Below the pieces are notes generated by a model. The model had not been told where the DNA came from and searched no databases. It saw nothing but the letters and a program-made list of their open reading frames with translations. Positions 8,077 to 16,457 of a stretch of DNA of 64,000 bases are shown here, piece by piece. The position numbers were made by a program, and so were the translations under genes. Numbering within the stretch: the stretch's first letter is position 1; each line of letters starts with the position of its first letter. This DNA comes from Phycisphaerales bacterium (GTDB lineage: Bacteria; Planctomycetota; Phycisphaerae; Phycisphaerales; UBA1924), in assembly GCA_947459215.1 (NCBI GenBank), contig CANHCQ010000013.1:1-64000 (forward strand), written 5' to 3'.

Positions 8077-9842
8077 GCGACACCTCCGGTCGTGTTGACG
8101 GCGTGCACCCGGCGGCTGGACCCGCTGACGTGCTGGGCGAGCTCGAACAGATCGCCGAAGACGGATTCCGCGGTCGGCCAACGACCCGCACCGCGTCCCA
8201 GGAGCTTCACGACCTCGCCGTTGGTCTGCTCGATCTCAACCGCGTTGAACTCGTCGCGGGTCTGGGCGAGCAGATCGGAAAGATCGACTCGCTCGGGCGC
8301 GACCGAGGCGTGAACGCGCTGGGCATCCCGCCACAGACGCCCGACGAGGCGGATGGCTTGGCCCTCGTTGCGGGCGAGAGCGACATCGCGAGCGGAGACG
8401 CCGCGGATGCCTTCGCGGGCAACGCTGTCGACGCTGATGACCGCGCCGAAGGCCTCGCGGGCAAGCACGACGAGCTTGTTGGCCACGTCGATGCCGTCGA
8501 GGTCGGCACTGGGGTCGGCCTCGGCGAAGCCGGCCTGCTGGGCCTGCTTGACCGCGGCGTCGAACTCGCGGCCTTTCTCGAGCTGACCCAGGATGAAGTT
8601 GGTCGTGCCGTTGAGCACACCGCGCAAGCGGGCCACCCCGGCTTGCTCACGCGACCTGCGAACGGACTCGACCACCGGAACGCCCCCACCGACAGAAGCG
8701 CTGTACACGAGCGAGACATTGGACGCCTTGGCGGCCGCGAAGAGCTCGTCGCCGAAGGCGGCGAGGACGGCCTTGTTGGCGGTCACGACGTGCTTGCCAG
8801 CACGCAGAGCGCGGAGGATGAGTTCCTTCGCGGGGTGAAGGCCGCCGATGGTCTCGATGATGACATCGCAGGGCGAATCAACGACGGCGTCAAGATCGGA
8901 TGACAGCAGCGATTGCGGGATGCCGGCGTCGATGTGCTTCTGGACGTGACGCACGCCGATCGCGGCGATCTCGAACTGATCGGGAAGGCGGGCGACGTGC
9001 TGAAAGACGCCGAGGCCGACGGTTCCCAGGCCGAGGAAGGAAACGCGAAGCTTGGGCTTCTCCTGCTTCGCGGCTGCGAGGCGGGTGGCTTGCGGACCGA
9101 CGAGCGAGCCAATCGCCTGTCCGACGAGGCCCACGCCGAAGACCAGGCCATGCTCCTTGGCGAAGCGGACCGCCTTGTGCTGTACGACGCCCTCGGGCAG
9201 TGCGAGCAGGTCGTCGTACGAGATCGAGTCGAAGCGACGGGCGTCCGGTTTCTCGCTCGGGTCAGCTTCGTACAGGCCGTCGACGTCCTTGAGCAGCACG
9301 CACCGGCAGTGGAGCTTGGCGGCGATGAACAACGCTGAGAAGTCGGACCCGCCGCGGCCGAGCAGCGTGGTGCGGCCGAGATCATCGCGGCCGAGGAAGC
9401 CCGGGACCACGAGCACGGGGCGATCCGCGAGGGCCGCGCGGACGCGGCCGACATCGATGCCGTCGAGCTTGGCGTCGAGGATCGGGCCGTGGGTGCGCAG
9501 ACCCAGTGCGGCGTGATCGAGCGCGTTCGCGGGAACGCCGGCCCGATCGAGCGCGAGGGTCAGCAGGCCCACGGACTGGGCCTCGCCGATCGCGGCGAGC
9601 GCCGCCACACCGACGGGGTCGGGCGACGGGCCGAATCGAGCAGCCTGCTCGAGCAGCTTGTTGGTCGTGCAGCCCATCGCGGAGACAACGGCGACGACCT
9701 TCTTGCCAGCGCGGATGTGGCGGTAGACCTCGTGCACGGCGATCGGGAGCGAGCGCTCGTCGGCGAGGATCGAGCTGCCGAACTTCAGCACGACGATCGA
9801 CGCGTATTCGTGCGAGTGGAGATTGGGGTTCTGCGAGACCAT
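8073..9842 (-). CDS. Bifunctional aspartokinase-homoserine dehydrogenase lacking ACT domains
   Basis: A 589-residue fusion catalysing the first and third steps from aspartate to homoserine. The amino acid kinase domain (about 14-250) has K20-FGSS, LGRGGSDFSA (162-170) and KDVDGLYEADP (185-194). It is joined by only about 12 residues to a homoserine dehydrogenase with Rossmann loop GLGTVGLG (271-278), the GVLNGTTNFI signature and the DGIDVANK segment. E. coli ThrA (about 820 aa) has two ACT domains between these modules; here there is no room for them and none at the C-terminus. The KFGSS loop also differs from the usual KFGGTS. ATG 9842 follows AAGGAA. The stop overlaps the next gene (GTGA). 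Confidence 0.92.
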   Translation of the reverse strand: MVSQNPNLHSHEYASIVVLKFGSSILADERSLPIAVHEVYRHIRAGKKVVAVVSAMGCTTNKLLEQAARFGPSPDPVGVAALAAIGEAQSVGLLTLALDRAGVPANALDHAALGLRTHGPILDAKLDGIDVGRVRAALADRPVLVVPGFLGRDDLGRTTLLGRGGSDFSALFIAAKLHCRCVLLKDVDGLYEADPSEKPDARRFDSISYDDLLALPEGVVQHKAVRFAKEHGLVFGVGLVGQAIGSLVGPQATRLAAAKQEKPKLRVSFLGLGTVGLGVFQHVARLPDQFEIAAIGVRHVQKHIDAGIPQSLLSSDLDAVVDSPCDVIIETIGGLHPAKELILRALRAGKHVVTANKAVLAAFGDELFAAAKASNVSLVYSASVGGGVPVVESVRRSREQAGVARLRGVLNGTTNFILGQLEKGREFDAAVKQAQQAGFAEADPSADLDGIDVANKLVVLAREAFGAVISVDSVAREGIRGVSARDVALARNEGQAIRLVGRLWRDAQRVHASVAPERVDLSDLLAQTRDEFNAVEIEQTNGEVVKLLGRGAGRWPTAESVFGDLFELAQHVSGSSRRVHAVNTTGGVA

Positions 9843-9969
9843 GGCCTTGTTCCTTCATCGAGACGGCGTGGAAACGGGCCGAACCCGGGACCACGCGGAT
9901 CGGGCGGAAACGCCCGTGAGATGCGGGTAAAAAACGAGAACGCAAGTTGAGGAAAAGGTGTGTACGGCC

Positions 9970-11364
9970 TCAGGCCGTCGTGACGACCGTGCCCGTCGTG
10001 CGGGTCGTGGTGGTCGTGGTCACGCGGGGGCGAGTGGTGCCGCCGACTTGGGCGAGAGCCTGATCGAGATCGGCGATGATGTCGCGCGGGTTCTCGAGGC
10101 CCACGGAGAGGCGGATCAGGCCGTCGGTGATCCCTGCCTTGGCGCGCTGGGCCGCCGGGACGTCACCGTGGGTCATGGTCACCGGATGGGTGACCAGCGA
10201 CTCGGTGGCACCGAGGTTCTCGGCGAGACTGGCAAGGCGAACGGAGTTCATGACGACAAGACCGGCACTGGTTCCGCCGACGACCTCGAACGAGACGATG
10301 CCGCCGTGGAAGATTTCAGCATACGTCTTTTCGGCCGGATCGCAAGAGTGATTCTGGGAAATGGCCAGTTCGTGCTGGGGGAAGTTGGGCAGGCCCGGAT
10401 AAAGAACGCGTGAAACCTTGGGGTGCCGCGCCAGGTGTTCGGCAACAAGTTGGGCGTTCCGAGAATGCTCGCGGATCCGCAGCGGCAGGGTCTTGAGGCC
10501 CTTGAGCGTCAGCCAGGCGTCGAAGGGGGCCTGGATGTTGCCGAGGGTCTTGCGGATGAGGGCGAAGCGCTCGCGGAGGGCGGGGTCGCGGGTTGAGAGC
10601 GAGCCGCCGACGGTGGCGTTGTGGCCCTCGATGTACTTGGTCGTCGAGTAGACCGTGATGTCGGCACCGAGGTCGAGCGGGCGGAGCAGCACGGGCGTGT
10701 AGAACGTGTTGTCCACGGCGAGCAGGATGCCGCGGCGCTTGGTGACGTTGGCGATCGCGGCGACGTCGGAGAGCTTCAGCGTCGGGTTCGCGGGCGTCTC
10801 GATGAAGACGAGTTTGGTCTTTGGCGTGATCGCCTGCTCGACCTCATTCGCATCAGAGGTATCGACGAACGTCACGTCGATGCCGAGCGGGACGAGGAGC
10901 AGGTTGGCGAAACGGACGGTACCGCCGTAGACGACGTCGGAGACAATGACGTGGTCGCCGTGCTTGAGCACGCCGAAGAACAGGGTGCTGATGGCGGCCA
11001 TGCCGGTGGCGAAGCAGACGGAGTGCAGGGCATTCTCGAGAGCGCCGAGGGCTTCTTCAAGCGCCTGCACGGTCGGATTGCTCGCGCGGCTGTAGGTGTG
11101 GCCCTTGTGGCTGCCGACGCTGTCCTGCACGAAGGTCGTGGACTGGCAGATCGGGGTGAGGATCGCGCAGGTGGTGGGATCGGGGCGGCGTCCGCCGCGG
11201 ATGGCGAGGGTCTCGATGCCGAAGCTCTGTTCTGGGGGGACTGACCACCGGTCAGACGGATCGAGACAAGGCTCGGCACGCGTCGCGGCGGCCAATCTGG
11301 CCTCGGCGGCGTCGGCCGTATTGGAGGTGCGGTTGAACGAGGAACGGTCAGAGCGCGACGACAT
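9970..11364 (-). CDS. Trans-sulfuration family PLP enzyme, first gene of the operon
   Basis: A 464-residue Cys/Met metabolism PLP enzyme. It has YSRASNPTVQ near 91-100, the cofactor region CFATGMAAI near 117-125, and Schiff-base Lys K243 in YSTTKYIEGH. The first 45 residues have no counterpart in the family and look disordered. The C-terminus ends in an unusual Thr-rich tail of about 22 residues. ATG 11364 is the only ATG that opens this frame, and it lies inside a hairpin. Candidate activities are cystathionine gamma-synthase/lyase or O-acyl-homoserine sulfhydrylase. The gene lies directly downstream of a SAM-riboswitch-like leader and 127 bases before the aspartokinase fusion, which supports methionine or cysteine biosynthesis. 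Confidence 0.9.
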   Translation of the reverse strand: MSSRSDRSSFNRTSNTADAAEARLAAATRAEPCLDPSDRWSVPPEQSFGIETLAIRGGRRPDPTTCAILTPICQSTTFVQDSVGSHKGHTYSRASNPTVQALEEALGALENALHSVCFATGMAAISTLFFGVLKHGDHVIVSDVVYGGTVRFANLLLVPLGIDVTFVDTSDANEVEQAITPKTKLVFIETPANPTLKLSDVAAIANVTKRRGILLAVDNTFYTPVLLRPLDLGADITVYSTTKYIEGHNATVGGSLSTRDPALRERFALIRKTLGNIQAPFDAWLTLKGLKTLPLRIREHSRNAQLVAEHLARHPKVSRVLYPGLPNFPQHELAISQNHSCDPAEKTYAEIFHGGIVSFEVVGGTSAGLVVMNSVRLASLAENLGATESLVTHPVTMTHGDVPAAQRAKAGITDGLIRLSVGLENPRDIIADLDQALAQVGGTTRPRVTTTTTTRTTGTVVTTA

Positions 11365-11383
11365 GCCGTGGACTCCACGGCAT
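11362..11383 (-). promoter_or_regulatory. Hairpin enclosing the start codon of the first operon gene
   Basis: In the mRNA, a perfect 9-bp stem (ATGCCGTGG / CCACGGCAT) with loop AGT contains the A and T of the start codon in its 3' arm and the only plausible Shine-Dalgarno (GGAG) at its apex. This could hold translation off until melted. Confidence 0.55.
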
Positions 11384-11487
11384 CAAGCATCGGGCGGTTG
11401 AGCGGAGCGTGCGGGCGTTCGCGTGAGCGAAGCAAACACACTTTTTGCCCTGATCGCAGGCGATCTGCGACAGGCCGCATCGGTTTA

Positions 11488-11580
11488 GGGTGAAATCACC
11501 CGTAGCCCCGGCACCGCGACTGGAGGTTCCAGCTCGGTTGCCGCCCGTCGCGCTATCGCGTCGGGTCTCTTGATGCACGG
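11488..11580 (-). promoter_or_regulatory. SAM riboswitch, SAM-I/SAM-IV-like
   Basis: Read on the minus strand, the leader contains the conserved SAM-I core blocks in order and at sensible spacing. ATCAAGAG is followed by a P2-like stem capped by CGC-GATA-GCG, then GGCAACC. A P3-like stem (CTGG / CCAG) follows, then GGTGCC, and then GGGTGAT, whose TGAT can pair with the initial ATCA to close P1. The SAM-I P2b pseudoknot arm (GGAGGGA..GGCCC) is absent, as in SAM-IV and the SAM-I/IV variants. It lies 124 bases before the start of a trans-sulfuration gene. A downstream stem (TCGCAG / CTGCGA, 11454-11470) could be part of the expression platform but lacks a U-tract. Confidence 0.78.
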
Positions 11581-11677
11581 AAGGAGTTTATCGGCGTCCG
11601 GGTCGCGTGTCAATACAGAAAGTGTTGCGTGCAACACACGCGTTCGGATACGGTGTGCCGCCGCAGGAGCACGCCGG

Positions 11678-12034
11678 ACACCGAACCAGTTCCGCAAACT
11701 TGCTCTGGAAACCCCGGGTGCCGAGGAATCGCCGCAAATGTAGCACCCAGATTGTCGCATCTGCGGGAAAGTCTTCGCCACCCTGTCGCAGGACGGCGAC
11801 TTCGGAGTTCTCAAGTTGCCGCCCGAGCCGCAGCAATCAGGGTGCGACGCGCTCCCAGCCGTGTTCACGCCCGCGAACGGCGCCTGGGGCGAGCGCGGCA
11901 ACACCGAGGTGGTGCTTGTCAACGCCAAGACGCCGGTGATCCGGGCCGCGATGCGACAGGCGAACGCCAACGTCGCAAAGCCCACAACACCCAAGCAAAG
12001 GACCGCAACCACCGGCGCATCAAAATCGGGTTGA
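11678..12034 (+). pseudogene. MmcQ/YjbR-family protein, decayed
   Basis: One continuous plus-strand frame reads NQFRKLALETPGAEESPQM, then TAG (11741-11743), then HPDCRICGKVFATL and a C-terminal part with VFTPANGAWGERGNTEV and AAMRQANANVA, ending at TGA 12032. Order and spacing match the compact MmcQ/YjbR fold: an ALxxPGAEE start, HPDFR, GKIFATL, and a GGWG segment with a trailing helix. The internal stop falls just before the HPD motif, and no start codon remains where the family begins (the codon there is CGG). I therefore call a pseudogene rather than a short real protein. Confidence 0.6.
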
Positions 12035-12118
12035 CAGGACGGGCTTTGAACTTGTTGTCGATGGAATTCGGGCCTGGGAGCCGGGAATCCGGCTCTTGGT
12101 TTCCGTGAAACCGTGAAA

Positions 12119-12366
12119 CACAGGGCAGATGGCAAGCCGCCGCGGCCTATCGGGATTGAAGCTTGGATCGCGCTGACTCCGATCGAACGGCGACGGCAAC
12201 CGATCCCAACACCCTCGCGTCCCTGACGATGACCAATCGCCCGGGTAGCTGCGTCGAGCTCAATGCGGGCGACGGCGGCGAAACAGCGGTCTACATGACC
12301 AGCTGGGCAAAGTCGCGGGGCGAGAAAGGCCCCTGATCGGAGATCACGACGGCGACAGTGGCGGCG
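12119..12366 (+). pseudogene. Fragment of a fibronectin-like C-terminal region, frameshifted and stop-interrupted
   Basis: Two overlapping plus-strand frames read as one decayed protein end. The first gives GKPPRPIGIEAWIALTP (to about 12180). The reading frame then changes and continues as TDPNTLASLTMTNRPGSCVEL and MTSWAKSRGEKGP. Next is TGA (12333-12335) at the position where such proteins have Trp, and then SEITTATVAA. The RGEKGPWS(D/E) ending is familiar from hypothetical planctomycete and verrucomicrobial proteins whose function I do not know. One frameshift plus a likely TGG-to-TGA change indicate decay. Confidence 0.45.
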
Positions 12367-12623
12367 TCAGACTCGCCCGGGAGGCGCGAGTCCGTGCTTC
12401 CTAAGCAAGCTTCCCTCATTTGCACTGTGGCCCACGCGATGTGCATTTCCGGGATGTTCGCCCCGGTAGGATCACACGAAGTGCAGGCTCAGCGAATGAT
12501 CAGGTCACGGCGCGTGAGACCGTCGTGACGCCCGTGCGCCAAGCGCCAGCCAAAGAACGAAGTTGTAGGGAATGGGCTTGACCTGCAATGCGATCCGACG
12601 GCGGTTCCACACAGGATTCCATA
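12367..12623. other. Intergenic stretch with no recognised feature
   Basis: Between the decayed fragment and the histidine kinase I see no convincing gene, RNA or repeat. The kinase promoter presumably lies here, but no consensus hexamer pair stands out. Confidence 0.4.
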
Positions 12624-15506
12624 ATGGCTAAGAAGGAAACAGCCGGCGGCGGCGAAGACGTCCCTGTGCCCAGCGTCCCCAACCCCGCCGCAGGCCCTCT
12701 CTTGGCCGACTCGGCCGAGTGGCTGCGCGTCACACTCTCGTGTATTGGCGAGGGGGTCATCACCACTGATCCGAAGGGGTGCGTCACGTTCCTGAACCCC
12801 ACCGCTCACGCCCTCACGGGCTGGACGCTGGAGGAGGCCACGGCGGGGGGCGGCGTACCGATTCGGACCGTCTTCAACATCATCAACGAAACGTCTCGGA
12901 CCACGGTCGAGAGCCCAACCGTGCGAGTGCTGCACGAGGGCGTGATTGTCGGTCTGGCCAACCACACGATTCTCGTCGCGAGGGACGGCACCGAGCGGAA
13001 CATAGACGACAGCGCCGCGCCCATCAGGAATGCCAACGGAGAGACCGCAGGCGCGGTGCTGGTCTTCCGCGATGTCACCGAGCGCAAGCGGCAGGAGCAG
13101 CTCGCTCAGGGCGCGTTTGACTACGCCACCAATATCTTGGATACGCAGCGCGAGCCGTTCCTGGTGCTCGACAAGGACCTGCGGGTCGTCTCCGCGAACC
13201 GCTCGTTCTACAAGTCCTTCCGCGTGGAGAAGGACGCGACGCAGGGCCGCTTCGTCTACGACCTTGGCGACGGCCAGTGGAACATCCCTGCTCTGCGCGA
13301 ACTGCTGGAGGATGTGCTGCCGCAGGACCATGCCTTCGAAGGATTCGAGGTCGAGCACGACTTTCCTTCGGGGGTCGGGCCCAAGACCATGCTCATCAAC
13401 GCCCGCCGCATCCGCAAGCCGGGGGACGACTCGGAGCTCATCCTGCTGGCCATCGAGGAGATTACCGAGCGGAAAAAGTCTGAGCAAGCTCTGCTCGCCA
13501 GCCGCGCCCGGTTCGAGACCCTGTTTGATTCTTCCCCCGTGGGGATGCACATGTTGGACGCGGAGTTCCGCCTGCGAAACATGAGCACGCAGACTCGCGC
13601 GATCTTCGGGAGCATCAAGGACCTGATGGGTCGAGACTTTGCTGAGGTCGTCCACATCCTGTGGCCGCCGCAGGTGGCCGACGACATCCTCGCCCGCTTC
13701 CGTCACACCCTCGCCACCGGAGAATGCTACAAATCCCCCGAGTTCTCCGCCGAACGTTTCGACCACAAGGTACGCGAGTATTATGATTGGCAGATTCATC
13801 GCATCGCGATGCTCGACGGGCGTAACGGGCTCGTCTGCTACTTCCTCGACATCTCGGCACGGGTGCTCGCGCAACAATCGCTGCGAGACTCAGAGGTACG
13901 CTACCGCCGCGTCTTCGAGACCGCCAAGGACGGAATTCTGATCCTCGACGCCCACACCGGCGAGGTCACCGACGCCAACGCCTTCATGTGCGGGCTGACG
14001 GGCCTGGAGAAGTGCGACATCCTGGGCAAGGAACTCTACCAGATCGGGATGTACAAGGACATCGAGGAGAACAAAGCGGCCTTCTGCGAGTTGCAGCGGA
14101 CCGGCTACCTCCGCCACGAGCACCTGCCCGTGCACAACCAGCGGGGTGAGAAGGTCGAGGTCGAGTTCGTCGCCAACGTGTACTTGGAGGGCGACAGGCT
14201 CGTGGCCCAGTGCAACGTCCGCGACATCTCCGAGCGTGTCCAGCTCCAGCGGAAGGTCGTCCAGCAGGCCGACGCTTTGGCGGCGCAGGCCCGCGCCAAG
14301 GATGAGTTCCTGGCCATGCTGAGCCATGAGTTGCGCAACCCGCTGGCACCGATCCGTGCCGCAGCGCACATGATGCGGCTGCAGGAGCGCGGGGGAGGGG
14401 CGCCCGGGAACCCGATCCTGCAGGAGGCCCGCGAGGTCATCGAGCGGAGGGTGGCGAACCTCACGAAGATGGTGAGCGACCTTTCTGAAGTCTCTCGCGT
14501 TATCAGCGGTCGCATCCGGCTGGACCTGCAGGACGTGGACATGAAGCTGGTCGTGGAGCACGCTGTTCAGTCGGTGGCCCCGCGCTTCGAGCAGCGCACG
14601 CACGCGGTGTCGGTCAGTGCCTGCTCCGAACCCGTGTGGGCGCACGTGGATCCGACGCGCCTTGAAGAGATCCTGGTAAACCTGCTCAATAACGCCGGGA
14701 AGTACACGCCTGACGGCGGCCGGATCGCGGTAGCGTGCGAGCTCCGGCGTGAAGGGGGGAAGGACTACGCGATGGTGCGAGTCCGCGACAACGGCTTTGG
14801 GATGGAGGAGGCGCTCCTGCCGCGGGTCTTCGACCTGTTCACGCAGGGTGACCGCTCGCTGGACCGCTCATGGGGCGGGCTGGGCATCGGCCTCTCCCTG
14901 GCGCACCGGCTCACGACCATGCACGGCGCGACGATCGAGGCGCACAGCGCGGGCCCCGGCAAGGGCAGCGAGTTCACCGTGAAGCTCCCGCTCGTCACCG
15001 CACCCAAGGTCCAACTCGCGTCCAAAGGCCAATCGCCCAACACCGAAGCGCCTTGGCCCACGGGGAACGGCGCAGAGCGTGTGAAGCCACCCGCGTTGCG
15101 AGTGCTGGTGGTGGACGACAATATCGACCTGGTGACGATGCTCTGCGGCACCCTACGGCTCAAGGGCTTCATCGTGCAGTCCGCGTACACCGGCCCCGAG
15201 GGCCTCAGGATCGCGCGGGAGTGGCGGCCGGATATCGCGCTCCTGGACATCGGCCTACCCGGCCTCGACAGCTATGAGATCGCGCGGCAGCTGCGCTCCG
15301 ACAGTATGTTCGCGGTGGCGGCGGCGAGCGAGAGTGTGGTTGGGCCCGGCGTGGCGGATGCCCGAATGAAACTGATCGCGATCACCGGCTACGGCCGGGA
15401 AGACGACATTGTGCACGCTCGTGAGGCGGGCTTCGACGGCCACCTGGTCAAGCCGTGCGACATGAACAAACTCGAAGAGATGATGGCCGCGCCGGCCCAA
15501 GGTTGA
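12624..15506 (+). CDS. Hybrid sensor histidine kinase with four PAS domains and a receiver
   Basis: About 960 residues with no membrane span, so a cytoplasmic sensor. Four successive PAS domains cover roughly 25-550; the first begins with the SCIGEGVITTDPKG pattern, and two end in VTERK/ITERK linkers. HisKA follows with phospho-acceptor H568 in LSHELRNPLAPI. The HATPase_c domain has NLLNNAGKYT, the DNGFGM N/G box and GGLGIGLSL. A C-terminal receiver carries VVDDN and phospho-acceptor D875 in LLDIGLPG. ATG 12624 has AGGA seven bases upstream and is preferred to the in-frame ATG 12588. A lone receiver gene follows 21 bases later and is a likely phosphotransfer partner. The signal sensed is unknown. 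Confidence 0.92.
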   Translation: MAKKETAGGGEDVPVPSVPNPAAGPLLADSAEWLRVTLSCIGEGVITTDPKGCVTFLNPTAHALTGWTLEEATAGGGVPIRTVFNIINETSRTTVESPTVRVLHEGVIVGLANHTILVARDGTERNIDDSAAPIRNANGETAGAVLVFRDVTERKRQEQLAQGAFDYATNILDTQREPFLVLDKDLRVVSANRSFYKSFRVEKDATQGRFVYDLGDGQWNIPALRELLEDVLPQDHAFEGFEVEHDFPSGVGPKTMLINARRIRKPGDDSELILLAIEEITERKKSEQALLASRARFETLFDSSPVGMHMLDAEFRLRNMSTQTRAIFGSIKDLMGRDFAEVVHILWPPQVADDILARFRHTLATGECYKSPEFSAERFDHKVREYYDWQIHRIAMLDGRNGLVCYFLDISARVLAQQSLRDSEVRYRRVFETAKDGILILDAHTGEVTDANAFMCGLTGLEKCDILGKELYQIGMYKDIEENKAAFCELQRTGYLRHEHLPVHNQRGEKVEVEFVANVYLEGDRLVAQCNVRDISERVQLQRKVVQQADALAAQARAKDEFLAMLSHELRNPLAPIRAAAHMMRLQERGGGAPGNPILQEAREVIERRVANLTKMVSDLSEVSRVISGRIRLDLQDVDMKLVVEHAVQSVAPRFEQRTHAVSVSACSEPVWAHVDPTRLEEILVNLLNNAGKYTPDGGRIAVACELRREGGKDYAMVRVRDNGFGMEEALLPRVFDLFTQGDRSLDRSWGGLGIGLSLAHRLTTMHGATIEAHSAGPGKGSEFTVKLPLVTAPKVQLASKGQSPNTEAPWPTGNGAERVKPPALRVLVVDDNIDLVTMLCGTLRLKGFIVQSAYTGPEGLRIAREWRPDIALLDIGLPGLDSYEIARQLRSDSMFAVAAASESVVGPGVADARMKLIAITGYGREDDIVHAREAGFDGHLVKPCDMNKLEEMMAAPAQG

Positions 15507-15527
15507 CAGCAAGAGAAGAGCCCGCGC

Positions 15528-15995
15528 ATGAACCCCCGCAAAACCGGCCCAACCTCGTCCTCATCCCCCTCCGCCACCGCCACGAAGATCCGTGTGCTCT
15601 TCGTGGACGACAACCGCGACCTGTCGGCGGTACTTGGCATGGTCATCAACGCCGAGCCGGACATGCGGTGCGTGGGCACTCTCGTATCAGCGGATAAACT
15701 GGTCGCGGAAGTCCGCCGCCTTTGCACGCAAGCCCCGCGGCCCACCCCCGACGCCGCCAAGCCGCTCGTGGTCATCCTCGACGCGACAATGCCCGGCAAA
15801 GACCCGCTGGAAGCCATGAGCGAACTGGCGGCGGCGTTCCCTCAGGTCCGAACGATCATCTACAGCGGCCACGATGACCCCGGGTTCATCAAGCGGGCCG
15901 TCGACGCGGGCGCGTGGGGGTGCGTGTCCAAGCGTGACGAGCCGACCGCCATCACGCGGGCGGTGCGCGAGGTATGGGCTGGAAGAATCTGCTGA
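15528..15995 (+). CDS. Single-domain response regulator
   Basis: A 155-residue protein that is essentially one receiver domain (from about residue 20) with no output domain. It has VLFVDDN at the acidic pocket, the phosphorylatable Asp in VVILDATMPG, a Ser in the IIYSG switch position and Lys in SKRDE. The N-terminal 20 residues are Ser/Thr/Pro-rich. NarL/CheY-like. It follows the hybrid kinase by 21 bases and was probably co-transcribed to act as a shuttle or sink for phosphoryl groups. ATG 15528 has AAGAG upstream. Confidence 0.85.
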   Translation: MNPRKTGPTSSSSPSATATKIRVLFVDDNRDLSAVLGMVINAEPDMRCVGTLVSADKLVAEVRRLCTQAPRPTPDAAKPLVVILDATMPGKDPLEAMSELAAAFPQVRTIIYSGHDDPGFIKRAVDAGAWGCVSKRDEPTAITRAVREVWAGRIC

Positions 15996-16142
15996 GCCGA
16001 CGCGTGCAGAATGGCCGTTGTTGAGGTGCCCTGAGGAAAGGCCCAGATCGCGTTTCGATAAAGCTCGAGATGCCTCGCAAACGGCGGTTTCGGAAGAAGC
16101 GATTGAGCCCGTTGGAGCGACCTCATAATCCTGTAAGTGCAA

Positions 16143-16176
16143 CAAAGCCCTTCGATGTGCACATCGAAGGGCTTTG
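16143..16176 (-). terminator. Palindromic stem-loop after tRNA-Pro
   Basis: A 34-base perfect palindrome (arms CAAAGCCCTTCGATGTG / CACATCGAAGGGCTTTG) begins 13 bases past the 3' end of the minus-strand tRNA. Its minus-strand 3' arm ends in TTTG. It is symmetric, so it could also stop readthrough from the plus-strand response regulator. Confidence 0.65.
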
Positions 16177-16188
16177 CTCTGAAACAAG

Positions 16189-16263
16189 TCGGGGTGGGGG
16201 GATTCGAACCCCCGACCTCTTGACCCCCAGTCAAGCGCGCTAACCAAGCTGCGCTACACCCCG
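16189..16263 (-). tRNA. tRNA-Pro (anticodon GGG)
   Basis: The minus strand folds as a full cloverleaf. The acceptor pairs CGGGGTG with CACCCCG and has discriminator A. The D-arm has TAGCGCAGCTTGGTTAGCGC, the anticodon stem CTTGA/TCAAG encloses CTGGGGG (anticodon GGG), and the T-arm has GGTTCGAATCC. CCA is not encoded. It reads proline codon CCC. Confidence 0.95.
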
Positions 16264-16457
16264 CAGTCGAACTGCGGAACCGATCCCGTCCGTGGCCCCA
16301 ATGCCGCGTGCGGGAGAGGACAATAGGCGGGCTCGACGCTGTTCTCTCCTACCCGTCCGGCGCCATCAGCCGCCGCTCGCCCGCCCCTCTCCATCGCAAA
16401 TCCAACCCGAATCCTCCCGCCAACGCCGGGCCCGCGGCCGCTGCGGTATCCTCGTCC

